Positions 18,601-25,625 of a stretch of DNA of 64,000 bases are shown one piece after another. Under the pieces are notes generated by a model. The model saw only the letters and a program-made list of their open reading frames with translations. It was not told the DNA's origin and made no database searches. Where the stretch lies: positions 1-64,000 of the forward strand of contig CAZUXW010000005.1 of NCBI GenBank assembly GCA_964624625.1. Reading direction: 5' to 3'. The position numbers were made by a program, and so were the translations under genes. The stretch comes from PALSA-1180 sp964624625 (GTDB lineage Bacteria > Oederibacteriota > Muellerivitia > Muellerivitales > Muellerivitaceae). Numbering within the stretch: position 1 is the first letter of the stretch; each line of letters begins with the position of its first letter.

Positions 18601-19331
18601 CCTCCGCGACCCCTTCCCGGACCCCCAGCCCAAGTCCCACCGCGACCGCCACCCTATCGGCGACTAACTCACCCAGCCCAACGGCAACCAATTCAACGAC
18701 CCCGACTTCCTCGGCGACGCCCACCGCTACAGCCTCCGCTTCACCCACAAGAACCGCGGCGGCCACCCTTTCACCCTCTTCGACGAATACCTTCACAGCT
18801 TCCGCGACCCCCAGTCCCACGTCCACCGCGACGCCCTCGTTTACGCCGACTCCGTCAGCTACACTCACCACTACGGCTTCGCCATCTCCCACGAAGACCC
18901 CGACCTCAACCGCTTCGAAAACCCCGACAGCAACTCCCACTGTGACGCCTTCCCTTACTCCGACGAGGACCCCGACCCTGACCGCTACTACATCCGCGAC
19001 CAACACGCCCACCCAAACCTTTACCTCCACCGCCGCAACGACGGAAGTGGCCATCTCCTATCCCTATCCCAACCCATCCGATGGGCTGATTCCGGTAACG
19101 GTGGAAATGAGGACTCCCGGCCAGGCCCAAATCCATTGGGCCGTCTTTACCACGGCCTTCCGGAAAATTCGGGAAGGGGATAACACAATCAACGGCCTGG
19201 GAATGGTCACCTGGGACCTGAAGGACAAAAAGGGAACACCGGTCGCGGCGGGCTTGTATTACCTGAGGGTCGAGGTCAAAGGCGATTTTGGGACCACCGG
19301 GAAGATCCTGAAGGTTTTAGTGAGGCCTTAA
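15699..19331 (+). CDS. secreted GH116-like beta-glucosidase (GBA2-related) with Thr/Ser/Pro linker and YPNP-type C-terminal domain
   Basis: The start is GTG 15699; a long n-region precedes the signal core (FSLLLSLLFFFITCLPLSAA). Residues ~45-770 align by eye with GBA2/GH116. The N-terminal domain has PVGGFGAGSYTWNFAGDF. LFNELYYYAIGGTIWE and SLECYVYSFYGTSDVRFY follow, with Glu398 in the position of the family nucleophile. DQTYDDLGLTGETAYCG begins at Asp539 and contains the family acid/base Asp; MSDQLCGQWYAKACGL lies further on. GH116 enzymes remove beta-linked glucose or xylose. Residues ~772-1115 are a Ser/Thr/Pro linker; residues ~1120-1210 are the YPNP domain with IHWAVFTTAFRKI. Together with the GH9 protein it could convert cello-oligosaccharides to glucose (inference). 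Confidence 0.88.
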   Translation: MTFKVPSGTQFSPGSYQFSLLLSLLFFFITCLPLSAATAIPAQAWSRDINAGGYQDGAPVGGFGAGSYTWNFAGDFYLSRLNIAAAPTTWTNNNPYTLDNNCHFYMYQKPSGQAAVTTKLNAASLGSGQANYYSLFPKAWVDYYGSKFPCKARVTQFTPLIPGDYTRSSFPEGIYEWEFTNNTCLSTEVGIMLTWDNTFGGASAAASVSWSHTGLVLTRTGGNATSKSQGEFTLAGSSGAGVTVTYQSAASVAALETSFGAAGLLGNSVGSNSIGGIAFKVTLAPGQTVKVPIVLAWDIPLCQPGTGAQWYREYTRTYGRTGLNSFGIANDALANYPNWESSIDNWQGAILGGPYPDWFKQMLFNELYYYAIGGTIWEAGQYGSTAYDAGPDMFSSLECYVYSFYGTSDVRFYSSWALADNWPNIDKQEVEQFSDSVVVSPSQALPRPAAIGTCAHDFGGLNDVFTRWNSYTYRDSTTWKDLNSKLVLMVYRDWEMTGKSDAAFLNYCWPSVQAAMTKVHGQCVSGGVTYNLPISSGIDQTYDDLGLTGETAYCGSLYLAACEAAKAMATQQGNAALATTYNSWLTLGQADFEGNLWNAGGNYYNIDTGSGAGGVTGVARIMSDQLCGQWYAKACGLADVVPTAHAVSAWQAVHDNNWAKFDAGAHGVVNVMTSAGAIDTGTPQSQENWVGTSWGAVAGMIQQGMFTQAVSIGNSLYNTIWNTGQMWFRTPEAWRTGLGGVRAAYYMRANCIWAAKHAYEVNSPCGGASCTPIPSLTPTSTPTLNCPTTNTATPTPTYTIPSTATWTPTPTATRTATSTPSPSATRSPSLTPSPTATNSLTRTATSTPTKSPTATATVSPSMTATASSSPTKSPTSTQTRTATSSSTPTATITSTPSNTPLITNTASRTPTVTPTDSTTPTSSATPAATASPTQTATRTATSTASITATPSLTASASSTSTRTATSTASATPSRTPSPSPTATATLSATNSPSPTATNSTTPTSSATPTATASASPTRTAAATLSPSSTNTFTASATPSPTSTATPSFTPTPSATLTTTASPSPTKTPTSTASKTPTATPTVTPSLTPTRTPTLTATTSATNTPTQTFTSTAATTEVAISYPYPNPSDGLIPVTVEMRTPGQAQIHWAVFTTAFRKIREGDNTINGLGMVTWDLKDKKGTPVAAGLYYLRVEVKGDFGTTGKILKVLVRP
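18013..19040 (+). repeat. low-complexity Thr/Ser/Pro-coding tract in the GH116-like gene
   Basis: About 1 kb of short degenerate repeats encodes TPTxSATPT-like units. Its composition and position match the tract in the GH9 gene, and the downstream domain is homologous. Confidence 0.93.
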
Positions 19332-19350
19332 ACCAAAATCTTGTTTCGCC

Positions 19351-19456
19351 GCCAAGACACCAAGGCACAAAGAAAAAATAAGAGGGTTCGTTTTGATTTG
19401 GATCCTTTTCGAAGGGAGTGTAAAAGGCCCTCCTTGGTGTCTTTGTGTCTTGGTGG
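19351..19456. repeat. inverted-repeat element, copy 2 (CCAAGACACCAAGG arms)
   Basis: The left arm (19351-19372) begins GCCAAGACACCAAGG. The right arm (19432-19456) begins CCTTGGTGTC and ends GTCTTGGTGG, an imperfect reverse complement. The segment lies between the GH116-like and oxidoreductase genes. Size and terminal words resemble the element at 10235-10355. Confidence 0.6.
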
Positions 19457-19517
19457 TAACCCGCCTTTGTTTATTTCTTCGCAGATAAAATCCCTTTCTT
19501 TTCGATATAATGCCCCC

Positions 19518-20531
19518 ATGAAAAAGAACACCCCCCTACGCATCGGCATCATCGGCCTGGGCCAAATCGCCGAAAAAGCCCACCTGCCTGGCTACAGCAA
19601 GGCCGAAGGCTGCCAAGTGACGGCCCTCTACTCCTCCCGGGAAGCCCACGCCAAACAAATCGCCACCCATTACGGCGTTCCCCATATTTACAAGGACTGG
19701 AACCGCCTGCTGGAGTCCGACCATGTGGACGCGGTTTCCATCTGTACCCCCAATTACACCCATCTTCCCATCGCCTTGAAGGCTTTCCAGGAAGGGAAGC
19801 ACGTGATGCTGGAAAAGCCCATGGCTTTGAACCAGATCGAGGGAATGAAGATTATCCAGGCGGCCAAGAAAAGCAAAAGAACCTTGATGGTGCACCACAA
19901 CATGAGGTTTGACCCCGCAGTTCGGACGGCGGAAAAACTGCTCCGGAAAAATTCGATTGGCGAGGTGTTCGCTTTCAAATGCTCCTTGACCCACCGGGGC
20001 CCCCAAGCTTGGAGTCCGAAAGCCGATTGGTTCTTCAACAAGAAGGAAGCGGGTGGCGGCGCTTTGATGGATCTAGGCCCCCATGTCTTTGACAGTTTGA
20101 GGTTCCTGTTAGGCGACGACGCCTTGATGGCGGGGGCTGTGGCGGCGCAAGCGCCTGGCGCCTCCTCCAAACAGGGGGAAATCCACTGTAACTGTCTGCT
20201 CCGTTTCAAACGGGGAGCCGTAGGATCGATCACCGTGGGCTGGGCCGATACGGTTTACCAGAACCGGTTTTATTTTTACGGCACCAAGGGTTCCCTTTCC
20301 TTAAACCTGGCCAAAGGCGACCCCATCACCGTGGAATATCGGAACCAGCCGGGAAAGACCTTCCCGCCCCTGGCGAAGGACAGCTTTTATCCGACCATAT
20401 ACGAGCATTTTGTCCATTGCGTCAGGCACCAAAAAACCCCATGGGTTTCCGGTGAGGAGGGTTTGAAAACACTGGAGCTGATTGACGCGGGCTACCGACT
20501 GATTCAGCATGCCGATTCCGCGGCTATTTGA
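19518..20531 (+). CDS. Gfo/Idh/MocA family oxidoreductase
   Basis: ATG 19518 is used; the frame is open back to 19341, but that part is the inverted-repeat element. The 337-residue protein starts with a Rossmann fold (RIGIIGLGQIAEKAHLPGYS). It contains the family's EKPMALN signature, in which Lys is the conserved catalytic/cofactor-proximal residue. The C-terminal alpha/beta domain includes GGGALMDLGPHVFDSLRFLLG, also typical. Members oxidise or reduce sugars and cyclitols with NAD(P)H; the substrate here is unknown. Its position after three glycosidases suggests sugar metabolism. Confidence 0.92.
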   Translation: MKKNTPLRIGIIGLGQIAEKAHLPGYSKAEGCQVTALYSSREAHAKQIATHYGVPHIYKDWNRLLESDHVDAVSICTPNYTHLPIALKAFQEGKHVMLEKPMALNQIEGMKIIQAAKKSKRTLMVHHNMRFDPAVRTAEKLLRKNSIGEVFAFKCSLTHRGPQAWSPKADWFFNKKEAGGGALMDLGPHVFDSLRFLLGDDALMAGAVAAQAPGASSKQGEIHCNCLLRFKRGAVGSITVGWADTVYQNRFYFYGTKGSLSLNLAKGDPITVEYRNQPGKTFPPLAKDSFYPTIYEHFVHCVRHQKTPWVSGEEGLKTLELIDAGYRLIQHADSAAI

Positions 20532-21924
20532 AAACAAGGGAGAAAAGTTAACCTCCCCTTTTGATAAGGGGAGGTTATGTTTCAGCCGAAAAATCTCACT
20601 GTTGCTGGCAGTGGAATTGATCGCTTGGATGGCCGCGGGTAGTGGCGCCGCCGCGCCGGACTGCCCCCATTGTCCAACTGGACAGGCCATGAGCCAGGCG
20701 GCCCAGGAACAGGTTTTCCGCTTGGCGGATGACATTTTCCAGGAAGTTTCCAGCTTGAGGGGGCTTCCGATCAAGGATCCCGTTCTTAAGAAATTCGCCG
20801 GCAGGGATTTCTTCAGGGAATATTATTTCCGGAAGCTTCAAGAGCGATATCCCTCCGATAAAAAAAGATCCGTTGAGAAGGCCTATGTTTTACTGGGGTT
20901 CCTTCCGGAAAATACCGACATCATTCAAACCTACCTGGATTCTTTTCTCGCGGAGGCCCAGGGCTTCTATGACCCCCGGTCCAAAACCCTCTTTATCGCC
21001 GATTGGATCGACCAGGATCGGTTGGAGGGAATCCTGGCCCATGAGTTGGACCACGCCCTTCAGGACCAATATTTTGACTTGGAGGCCTTCCTCCAAGAGG
21101 GCGGGAGCCTTTCTTTGGACGCCCAATTCGCCCGAACCAGCGTCATGGAGGGGGAGGCGACGGCGATCGCCTTAAATTACTCGCTGGAGGACAAGGCGGA
21201 AGATTTTACCCAATTGGTGAACATAGCCGATTGGATGAGGTTGAATCATTTCCTGGAAGAGTCGGGCCAAAGGGCCATGGGCCGCAGGGTCGTCCTCAAC
21301 GATGCGATCAACTTTCCCTATGTCTACGGCTCGGCCTTCCTTCAAAATTATGTCAAAGCCTATGGTTGGAACGGCATGGAGTATCTATTCCAACATCCTC
21401 CTACCACGACCCGGCAGATCCTGCATCCGGATGTGTTTTTTCCCCGCCGAGAAAAAACCTTCCGCGTGACCATCGAGGATCTTTCCCCGGGGGTTCTCGA
21501 GGACTACTCCCTGATTTGGCAGGATAGTTTGGGCGAATACGGCCTCCAACTCCTTCTTCGGCAGTATGTCCCGGAGGAGGAAGCCCTCAAGGCGGTCGAG
21601 GGCTGGCGGGGGGACCGCCTCCAGGTCTATGAGGCCAAGGACCGGAGGGCATCCCTTTTGAACGGCTATGTGGTGTTCGACAGCAATTTATCCGCCGAGA
21701 AATTTTTAATGGGATACCTATCTCTTTTAAGCGGTAAGTATAAGATTGAATCGGTTCGGCGCTCGGATGGGAATATCTACTGGGCGTCTTTGGCCGGAGC
21801 CGGGATGGATATTTACGCTGAGAGATTTGGCGCAAGGGTTGTTTTTATTGAAGGTTCGCCACCGTCCTTGACCTCCAAAATCCGATCCGCTCTTTGGAAC
21901 GTGGTGTCCGAGAAGAACAAGTAA
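20509..21924 (+). CDS. exported gluzincin-like zinc metallopeptidase homologue
   Basis: The only ATG in frame before the signal segment is 20509, which overlaps the previous gene by 23 bases. The resulting N-terminus includes LTSPFDKGRL, the translation of a palindromic element (20549-20577), so the true start is doubtful. A hydrophobic segment (ISLLLAVELIAWMAAG) marks export. AHELDHALQDQYFDLEA carries an HExxH motif (His178, Glu179, His182). SVMEGEATAIA follows with Glu214/Glu216, suitable as the third zinc ligand. The C-terminal half (~320-471) is not recognisable. Substrate unknown. Confidence 0.72.
   Translation: MPIPRLFENKGEKLTSPFDKGRLCFSRKISLLLAVELIAWMAAGSGAAAPDCPHCPTGQAMSQAAQEQVFRLADDIFQEVSSLRGLPIKDPVLKKFAGRDFFREYYFRKLQERYPSDKKRSVEKAYVLLGFLPENTDIIQTYLDSFLAEAQGFYDPRSKTLFIADWIDQDRLEGILAHELDHALQDQYFDLEAFLQEGGSLSLDAQFARTSVMEGEATAIALNYSLEDKAEDFTQLVNIADWMRLNHFLEESGQRAMGRRVVLNDAINFPYVYGSAFLQNYVKAYGWNGMEYLFQHPPTTTRQILHPDVFFPRREKTFRVTIEDLSPGVLEDYSLIWQDSLGEYGLQLLLRQYVPEEEALKAVEGWRGDRLQVYEAKDRRASLLNGYVVFDSNLSAEKFLMGYLSLLSGKYKIESVRRSDGNIYWASLAGAGMDIYAERFGARVVFIEGSPPSLTSKIRSALWNVVSEKNK
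20549..20577. repeat. 12-bp perfect palindrome overlapping the start of the peptidase gene
   Basis: TAACCTCCCCTT (20549-20560) pairs with AAGGGGAGGTTA (20566-20577) around TTGAT. There is no T-run downstream. It resembles mobile-looking intergenic palindromes of the CTCCCC/GGGGAG type and may also act as a weak terminator for the oxidoreductase gene. Confidence 0.8.
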
Positions 21925-21926
21925 CG

Positions 21927-22009
21927 GCGCCCTCCGCCCTCCGCAACCGACACAAAAAATAGTTGCCATCCTCGGACGTCGAAAAAGGGTTTTCGGGGGC
22001 GGAGGGCGC
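21927..22009. repeat. 13-bp perfect inverted repeat between the peptidase and thioredoxin genes
   Basis: GCGCCCTCCGCCC (21927-21939) and GGGCGGAGGGCGC (21997-22009) are exact reverse complements flanking 57 bases. The left arm begins right after the peptidase stop codon. The function is unknown; in RNA it could form a long hairpin. Confidence 0.7.
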
Positions 22010-22034
22010 GGGGCGGACAGCGGGTTTAACCTCC

Positions 22035-22063
22035 TTGACACTCGCTGGGGTGGTACCTACACT
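22035..22063 (+). promoter_or_regulatory. sigma-70 type promoter for the thioredoxin genes
   Basis: TTGACA (22035-22040) and TACACT (22058-22063) are 17 bases apart, about 70 bases before the trxA start. Confidence 0.65.
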
Positions 22064-22133
22064 TATCCAAGACATAAGGAAAAAATGTAACTTTTGACCT
22101 GTTTGAGGGTTACTTACTTAACGGAGGAAGACG

Positions 22134-22463
22134 ATGGGAATGGCTCAGGCAACAACCGACGCGGATTTTAAGAAGGATGTCCTGGATTCCAAGGTCCCGG
22201 TGCTGGTGGATTTTTGGGCCGAATGGTGCGGCCCCTGCAAGATGGTGGCTCCGGTCCTGGATGAATTAGCCAAGGAATATGACGGAAAAATAAAGATCGC
22301 CAAGGTGAATGTGGACGAGAACCAGCAGGTTTCCATGGAATTCCATATCCGCAGTATTCCGACCCTGCTTTTCTTTAAGAACGGTCAAATGGTCAAGCAA
22401 TTGGTGGGTGCCCATCCCAAGTCGAAGCTGGTCACGGAAATCCAGGAAGTTATTGGGGGATAA
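22134..22463 (+). CDS. trxA: thioredoxin
   Basis: GGAGGA precedes ATG 22134. The 109-residue protein is a standard cytosolic thioredoxin: VLVDFWAEWCGPCKMVAPVL with redox Cys32 and Cys35, the cis-Pro region SIPTLLFF, and a C-terminal helix. It reduces protein disulfides using thioredoxin reductase, which is not in the window. A second, membrane-anchored thioredoxin starts two bases after its stop codon, so the two are certainly co-transcribed. Confidence 0.96.
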   Translation: MGMAQATTDADFKKDVLDSKVPVLVDFWAEWCGPCKMVAPVLDELAKEYDGKIKIAKVNVDENQQVSMEFHIRSIPTLLFFKNGQMVKQLVGAHPKSKLVTEIQEVIGG

Positions 22464-22464
22464 T

Positions 22465-23013
22465 TTGGCTGAAAAGAACACGGGTGTCTGGGTCTATTTG
22501 ACGCTGGTGGGAATTGTTGTTTTGGTGGGGGCCGTTTCATTCTGGAAGCAGCGGGCGTCCTTGGAGGGTGTTTCCCAGGCCCAGGCGGCCCAGCCCGAAC
22601 CCCAGCAAGCCGCCCAGCATCAGGCTCCTTCTGTCCCTGTTCCCGCGGGAAATCCCCTGGTGAAAAACTTGTTTGACGGAACTTTTTCCAAGGAAGTCGT
22701 GAAGTCCGGCAAACCGGTCTTGGTGGATTTTTGGGCCACTTGGTGCGGCCCCTGCCGCATGTTCGGCCCCATCGTGGATCAAGTGGCGGAGGATTATAAG
22801 GGGCGGTTGAAAGTTTGCCGCGTGGACGTGGACCAAAATCCGGGACTCTCCCAGACTTTTCAGGTCAGGGCTATTCCCACCTCGATTTTGTTCAAGAACG
22901 GGAAAGTGGTGAAGATGTGGGTAGGACTCGTGTCGGGGGAAGACCTCAAGGTGGAGATCGATAAGGTCCTCAAAAAAGCGAAACAGCCCAAATCCAAAGC
23001 CGTTAAAACGTAA
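22465..23013 (+). CDS. membrane-anchored thioredoxin-like protein
   Basis: TTG 22465 is chosen because GGGGGA lies just before it and because the longer open frame (from 22309) overlaps trxA. After a short n-region comes one membrane helix (VYLTLVGIVVLVGAVSFW). A Gln/Ala/Pro-rich spacer follows (QAAQPEPQQAAQHQ), then a thioredoxin domain with WCGPC (93-97; Cys94, Cys97) and AIPTSILFKNG. The orientation implied by the single N-terminal helix places the domain in the periplasm. There it could reduce or shuffle disulfides of exported proteins, or pass electrons to cytochrome-maturation-like partners (inference). Confidence 0.88.
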   Translation: MAEKNTGVWVYLTLVGIVVLVGAVSFWKQRASLEGVSQAQAAQPEPQQAAQHQAPSVPVPAGNPLVKNLFDGTFSKEVVKSGKPVLVDFWATWCGPCRMFGPIVDQVAEDYKGRLKVCRVDVDQNPGLSQTFQVRAIPTSILFKNGKVVKMWVGLVSGEDLKVEIDKVLKKAKQPKSKAVKT

Positions 23014-23123
23014 CCTCTTCCTTTCAAAATTCCGCAGGTTAAGCAGGGTTGGTCCGAGAACTGCCCTCGTTGATTCATCGGTTTCGGCCCCCAAGCTTCC
23101 TTTCCCGAGGGGACAGTCATTGC

Positions 23124-23153
23124 TTGACAGTTTTTCGCCCTTTTCCTTATACT
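23124..23153 (+). promoter_or_regulatory. sigma-70 type promoter for secD
   Basis: TTGACA (23124-23129) and TATACT (23148-23153) with an 18-base spacer lie 43 bases before the secD start. Confidence 0.75.
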
Positions 23154-23195
23154 GCCTCGGCTTTTACACCCTAACTCCCTGTTGAAAGGCTTTCA

Positions 23196-24500
23196 GTGAC
23201 TTTCCAAAAGTGGATGGCCCTCATCGTTATCGCCCTCATCGGCGCCTGTGTATACGGCGTCTACCCCCCGGATAAAAAACTGAAGATGGGCTTGGATATC
23301 AAGGGCGGGCTCCAAATGAACCTGGAAGTCGACTTGGATAAGCTCCAAGGCAAGACCGAGAAGGAGATCTCCGACGCCGCCGACCGGGCCTTGGAAATCC
23401 TCCGCAACCGCGTGGACGGCTTAGGAATCAGCGAGCCTGTCCTGCAGCGGGAAGGGGCCTACGGCATCGTCATCCAACTTCCCGGCTTGACGGAAGTCAA
23501 AAGGGCCAGGGACATCATCCTCTCCACCGCCCAGCTGGAATTCCGCATGGTTTCCACCAGCTACCACTTGACCGATTACATGGATAAAGACAACAAGGTC
23601 GACACCTCCAAGCTTCCCGCCGACATCACTTATTTCCCCGGCAAGGAAAAGAGCGAGTATCTTTGCGAAAAAGTGCTCTTGACCGGAGAGTCCCTGGTGG
23701 ACGCCCAGGTTGAAACCGACAGTTACGGTCGCCCCATGGTTGGATTCAAGCTGAACGCCGAGGGCGGAAAAAGGTTCGGCATCATCACCGGGGACAATAT
23801 CGGCCGCAACCTGGCGATTATTCTGGACTCCAAGGTCTATTCGGCCCCGACGATCCAAGGACGCATCCCGGGCGGGTCCGGCGTCATCACGGGGAGCTTC
23901 AGCGACGAGGAAGCCAGGGACTTGGCGCTGGTCCTAAGGGCGGGAGCCTTGCCGGCCCCCTTGAAGGTCACCAGCCAATTCGTGGTGGGCCCCACCTTGG
24001 GCGCCGATTCGGTCCGCAAGGGAACCGTCGCCGCGGCTTACGGCCTCCTGCTGGTCCTGCTTTTCATGGCCATTTACTACCGGGTTTCCGGCATCATCGC
24101 CAACCTGGGCCTGCTGGTGAACATGATCTTCCTTTTGGGAATGCTCGCCTACCTTAAGGTGACCGTGACCCTTCCCGGCATCGCTGGCATCATCCTGACG
24201 CTCGGATTGTCCGTGGATTCCAACGTTCTGATCTTCGAGAGAATCAGGGAAGAACTCAAGATCGGCAAGACCGTCCGGGCCGCGATTGAGGCCGGCTACC
24301 GCCGGGCCTTGGTGGCCATCATTGATACCCATGTGACGACGCTCATCTCGGCGGCGGTCCTTTTCCAATTCGGCACAGGCCCCATCAAGGGCTTCGCGGT
24401 CAACCTGAGCTTGGGCGTGGCCTTGAGCTTGTTCACCGCCGTGGTAATTACGAAGATGATTTTTGACGCCCGCAAGGAATACCAAGGTTTAAGTATTTAA
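23196..24500 (+). CDS. secD: protein translocase subunit SecD
   Basis: The start is GTG 23196 with AAAGG upstream. The 434-residue protein has an N-terminal membrane helix, then MGLDIKGGLQ, the hallmark SecD motif. A periplasmic P1 region follows (RNRVDGLGISEPVLQREG and IVIQLPG). The RND-type membrane domain begins near residue 265, with GLSVDSNVLIFERIREEL in the fourth helix region. SecD works with SecF to drive late steps of Sec export using the proton-motive force. The protein is on the short side for SecD because the periplasmic insertion is reduced. secF follows after a 144-base structured spacer. Confidence 0.96.
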   Translation: MTFQKWMALIVIALIGACVYGVYPPDKKLKMGLDIKGGLQMNLEVDLDKLQGKTEKEISDAADRALEILRNRVDGLGISEPVLQREGAYGIVIQLPGLTEVKRARDIILSTAQLEFRMVSTSYHLTDYMDKDNKVDTSKLPADITYFPGKEKSEYLCEKVLLTGESLVDAQVETDSYGRPMVGFKLNAEGGKRFGIITGDNIGRNLAIILDSKVYSAPTIQGRIPGGSGVITGSFSDEEARDLALVLRAGALPAPLKVTSQFVVGPTLGADSVRKGTVAAAYGLLLVLLFMAIYYRVSGIIANLGLLVNMIFLLGMLAYLKVTVTLPGIAGIILTLGLSVDSNVLIFERIREELKIGKTVRAAIEAGYRRALVAIIDTHVTTLISAAVLFQFGTGPIKGFAVNLSLGVALSLFTAVVITKMIFDARKEYQGLSI

Positions 24501-24562
24501 CCGGAGGTTAAATGCTTAAACCCAATGAATAATTGGCAATTAGGAATTAGTAATTTTGGAAT

Positions 24563-24589
24563 TTTTTCAACCGGGTCCCGGTTGAAAAA
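24563..24589. repeat. 13-bp near-perfect palindrome in the secD-secF spacer
   Basis: TTTTTCAACCGGG (24563-24575) and CCCGGTTGAAAAA (24577-24589) are exact reverse complements with one base between. The flanks are AATTA-rich on the left and contain a GGAC-TTCGAAC / GGAC-TACGAAC near-repeat on the right. No T-run follows the right arm. Confidence 0.8.
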
Positions 24590-24644
24590 CATACGGTCAC
24601 TGCGGACTTCGAACGGCGGACTACGAACTTTTAAGGGGTTGAAC

Positions 24645-25580
24645 ATGTTTCGTTGGTTTAATGAGCCCAAAATAGATTTCATGAAGCCCCGCCGGTTTTT
24701 CCTGGCGCTGTCGGCCCTTGGTTGCCTGGCGGGCCTCTATGCCTGCGTGCTGTTGTGGCAGGGCAAGGCCAAGTTGGGAACGGATTTCGGCGCCGGCGTG
24801 ATGCTCCGCATGTCATCCTCCACGGACGTGGGGATTGATAAAATCCGCGAAACCCTCAAGCAGGAGGGCTTTCCCGAGGCCGTTATCCAAGAGGTCAAGG
24901 ACGACAACGGCAAGGGCTTCAACTTAGTCATCAAGATCAAGCATGACCCCTCCAAGGCTGTCGGAAGCATCGGGGACGAGGTTTTAGCCGCTTTCACCAA
25001 GAATTTCGCCGACGCCAAATTCAAACTGGAAGGCAGCGACGAGGTGGGGCCCGCCGTTTCCCAGAAACTCAGGGACGACGCTTTTAAGGCCTTCATCATC
25101 GCCATGATCGGCATTCTGCTTTATATCGCCTTCCGCTTCGATTTCCGCTTCGGCGTGGCGGCGATTATTACCACCGTCCATGACATCCTGGTCATTGTGG
25201 GTATCGTGATTTTAACCGGGAGGGAATTCAACCTCCTTCAGGTGACGGCGCTGCTGACCTTGGCCGGTTATTCCCTGAATGACACGGTCGTGACCTTCGA
25301 CCGGATCCGTGAGAACCTGAAATTCCTCCTGAAGGACCAAACCTACACGGGCCTCATCAATTTAAGCGTCAATGAGACTTTGAGCCGGACCATCAACACC
25401 AGCGGCACGGTCTTTTTGACCCTCCTGCCCCTCTGCGTGATGGGCGGGGATACCCTGAAGGATTTCGCCTTTACCCTTTTGCTGGGCGTGGTGGTGGGAA
25501 CCTATTCCTCCATTTTCGTGGCCAGCCCCATCCTGGTGGAGTGGAACCTGATGTCGGGTCCCAAAAGCCAGAACAAATAA
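24645..25580 (+). CDS. secF: protein translocase subunit SecF
   Basis: ATG 24645 is chosen because AAGGGG lies seven bases upstream; the longer open frame from 24525 is only the spacer. The 311-residue protein has a first helix (FFLALSALGCLAGLYACVLLW), then the SecF signature TDFGAGVML (GTDF.GG-like). The RND-type membrane half has AFRFDFRFGVAAIITTVHD and GYSLNDTVVTFDRIREN. It completes the SecDF complex. Confidence 0.96.
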   Translation: MFRWFNEPKIDFMKPRRFFLALSALGCLAGLYACVLLWQGKAKLGTDFGAGVMLRMSSSTDVGIDKIRETLKQEGFPEAVIQEVKDDNGKGFNLVIKIKHDPSKAVGSIGDEVLAAFTKNFADAKFKLEGSDEVGPAVSQKLRDDAFKAFIIAMIGILLYIAFRFDFRFGVAAIITTVHDILVIVGIVILTGREFNLLQVTALLTLAGYSLNDTVVTFDRIRENLKFLLKDQTYTGLINLSVNETLSRTINTSGTVFLTLLPLCVMGGDTLKDFAFTLLLGVVVGTYSSIFVASPILVEWNLMSGPKSQNK

Positions 25581-25625
25581 TCAATCCGTCTTTAAATTCT
25601 CCCTTGTTTACCGGACAATAACTCC

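Noticed and set aside
19341..19517. N-terminal extension of the Idh/MocA oxidoreductase
   Set aside because: The extension translates the inverted-repeat element; the Rossmann fold starts right after ATG 19518.
22309..22464. Long upstream extension of the membrane-anchored thioredoxin
   Set aside because: It overlaps trxA in another frame; TTG 22465 has a good ribosome binding site and starts directly before the membrane helix.
24525..24644. N-terminal extension of SecF
   Set aside because: It is the translated palindromic spacer; ATG 24645 has AAGGGG upstream and fits SecF length.
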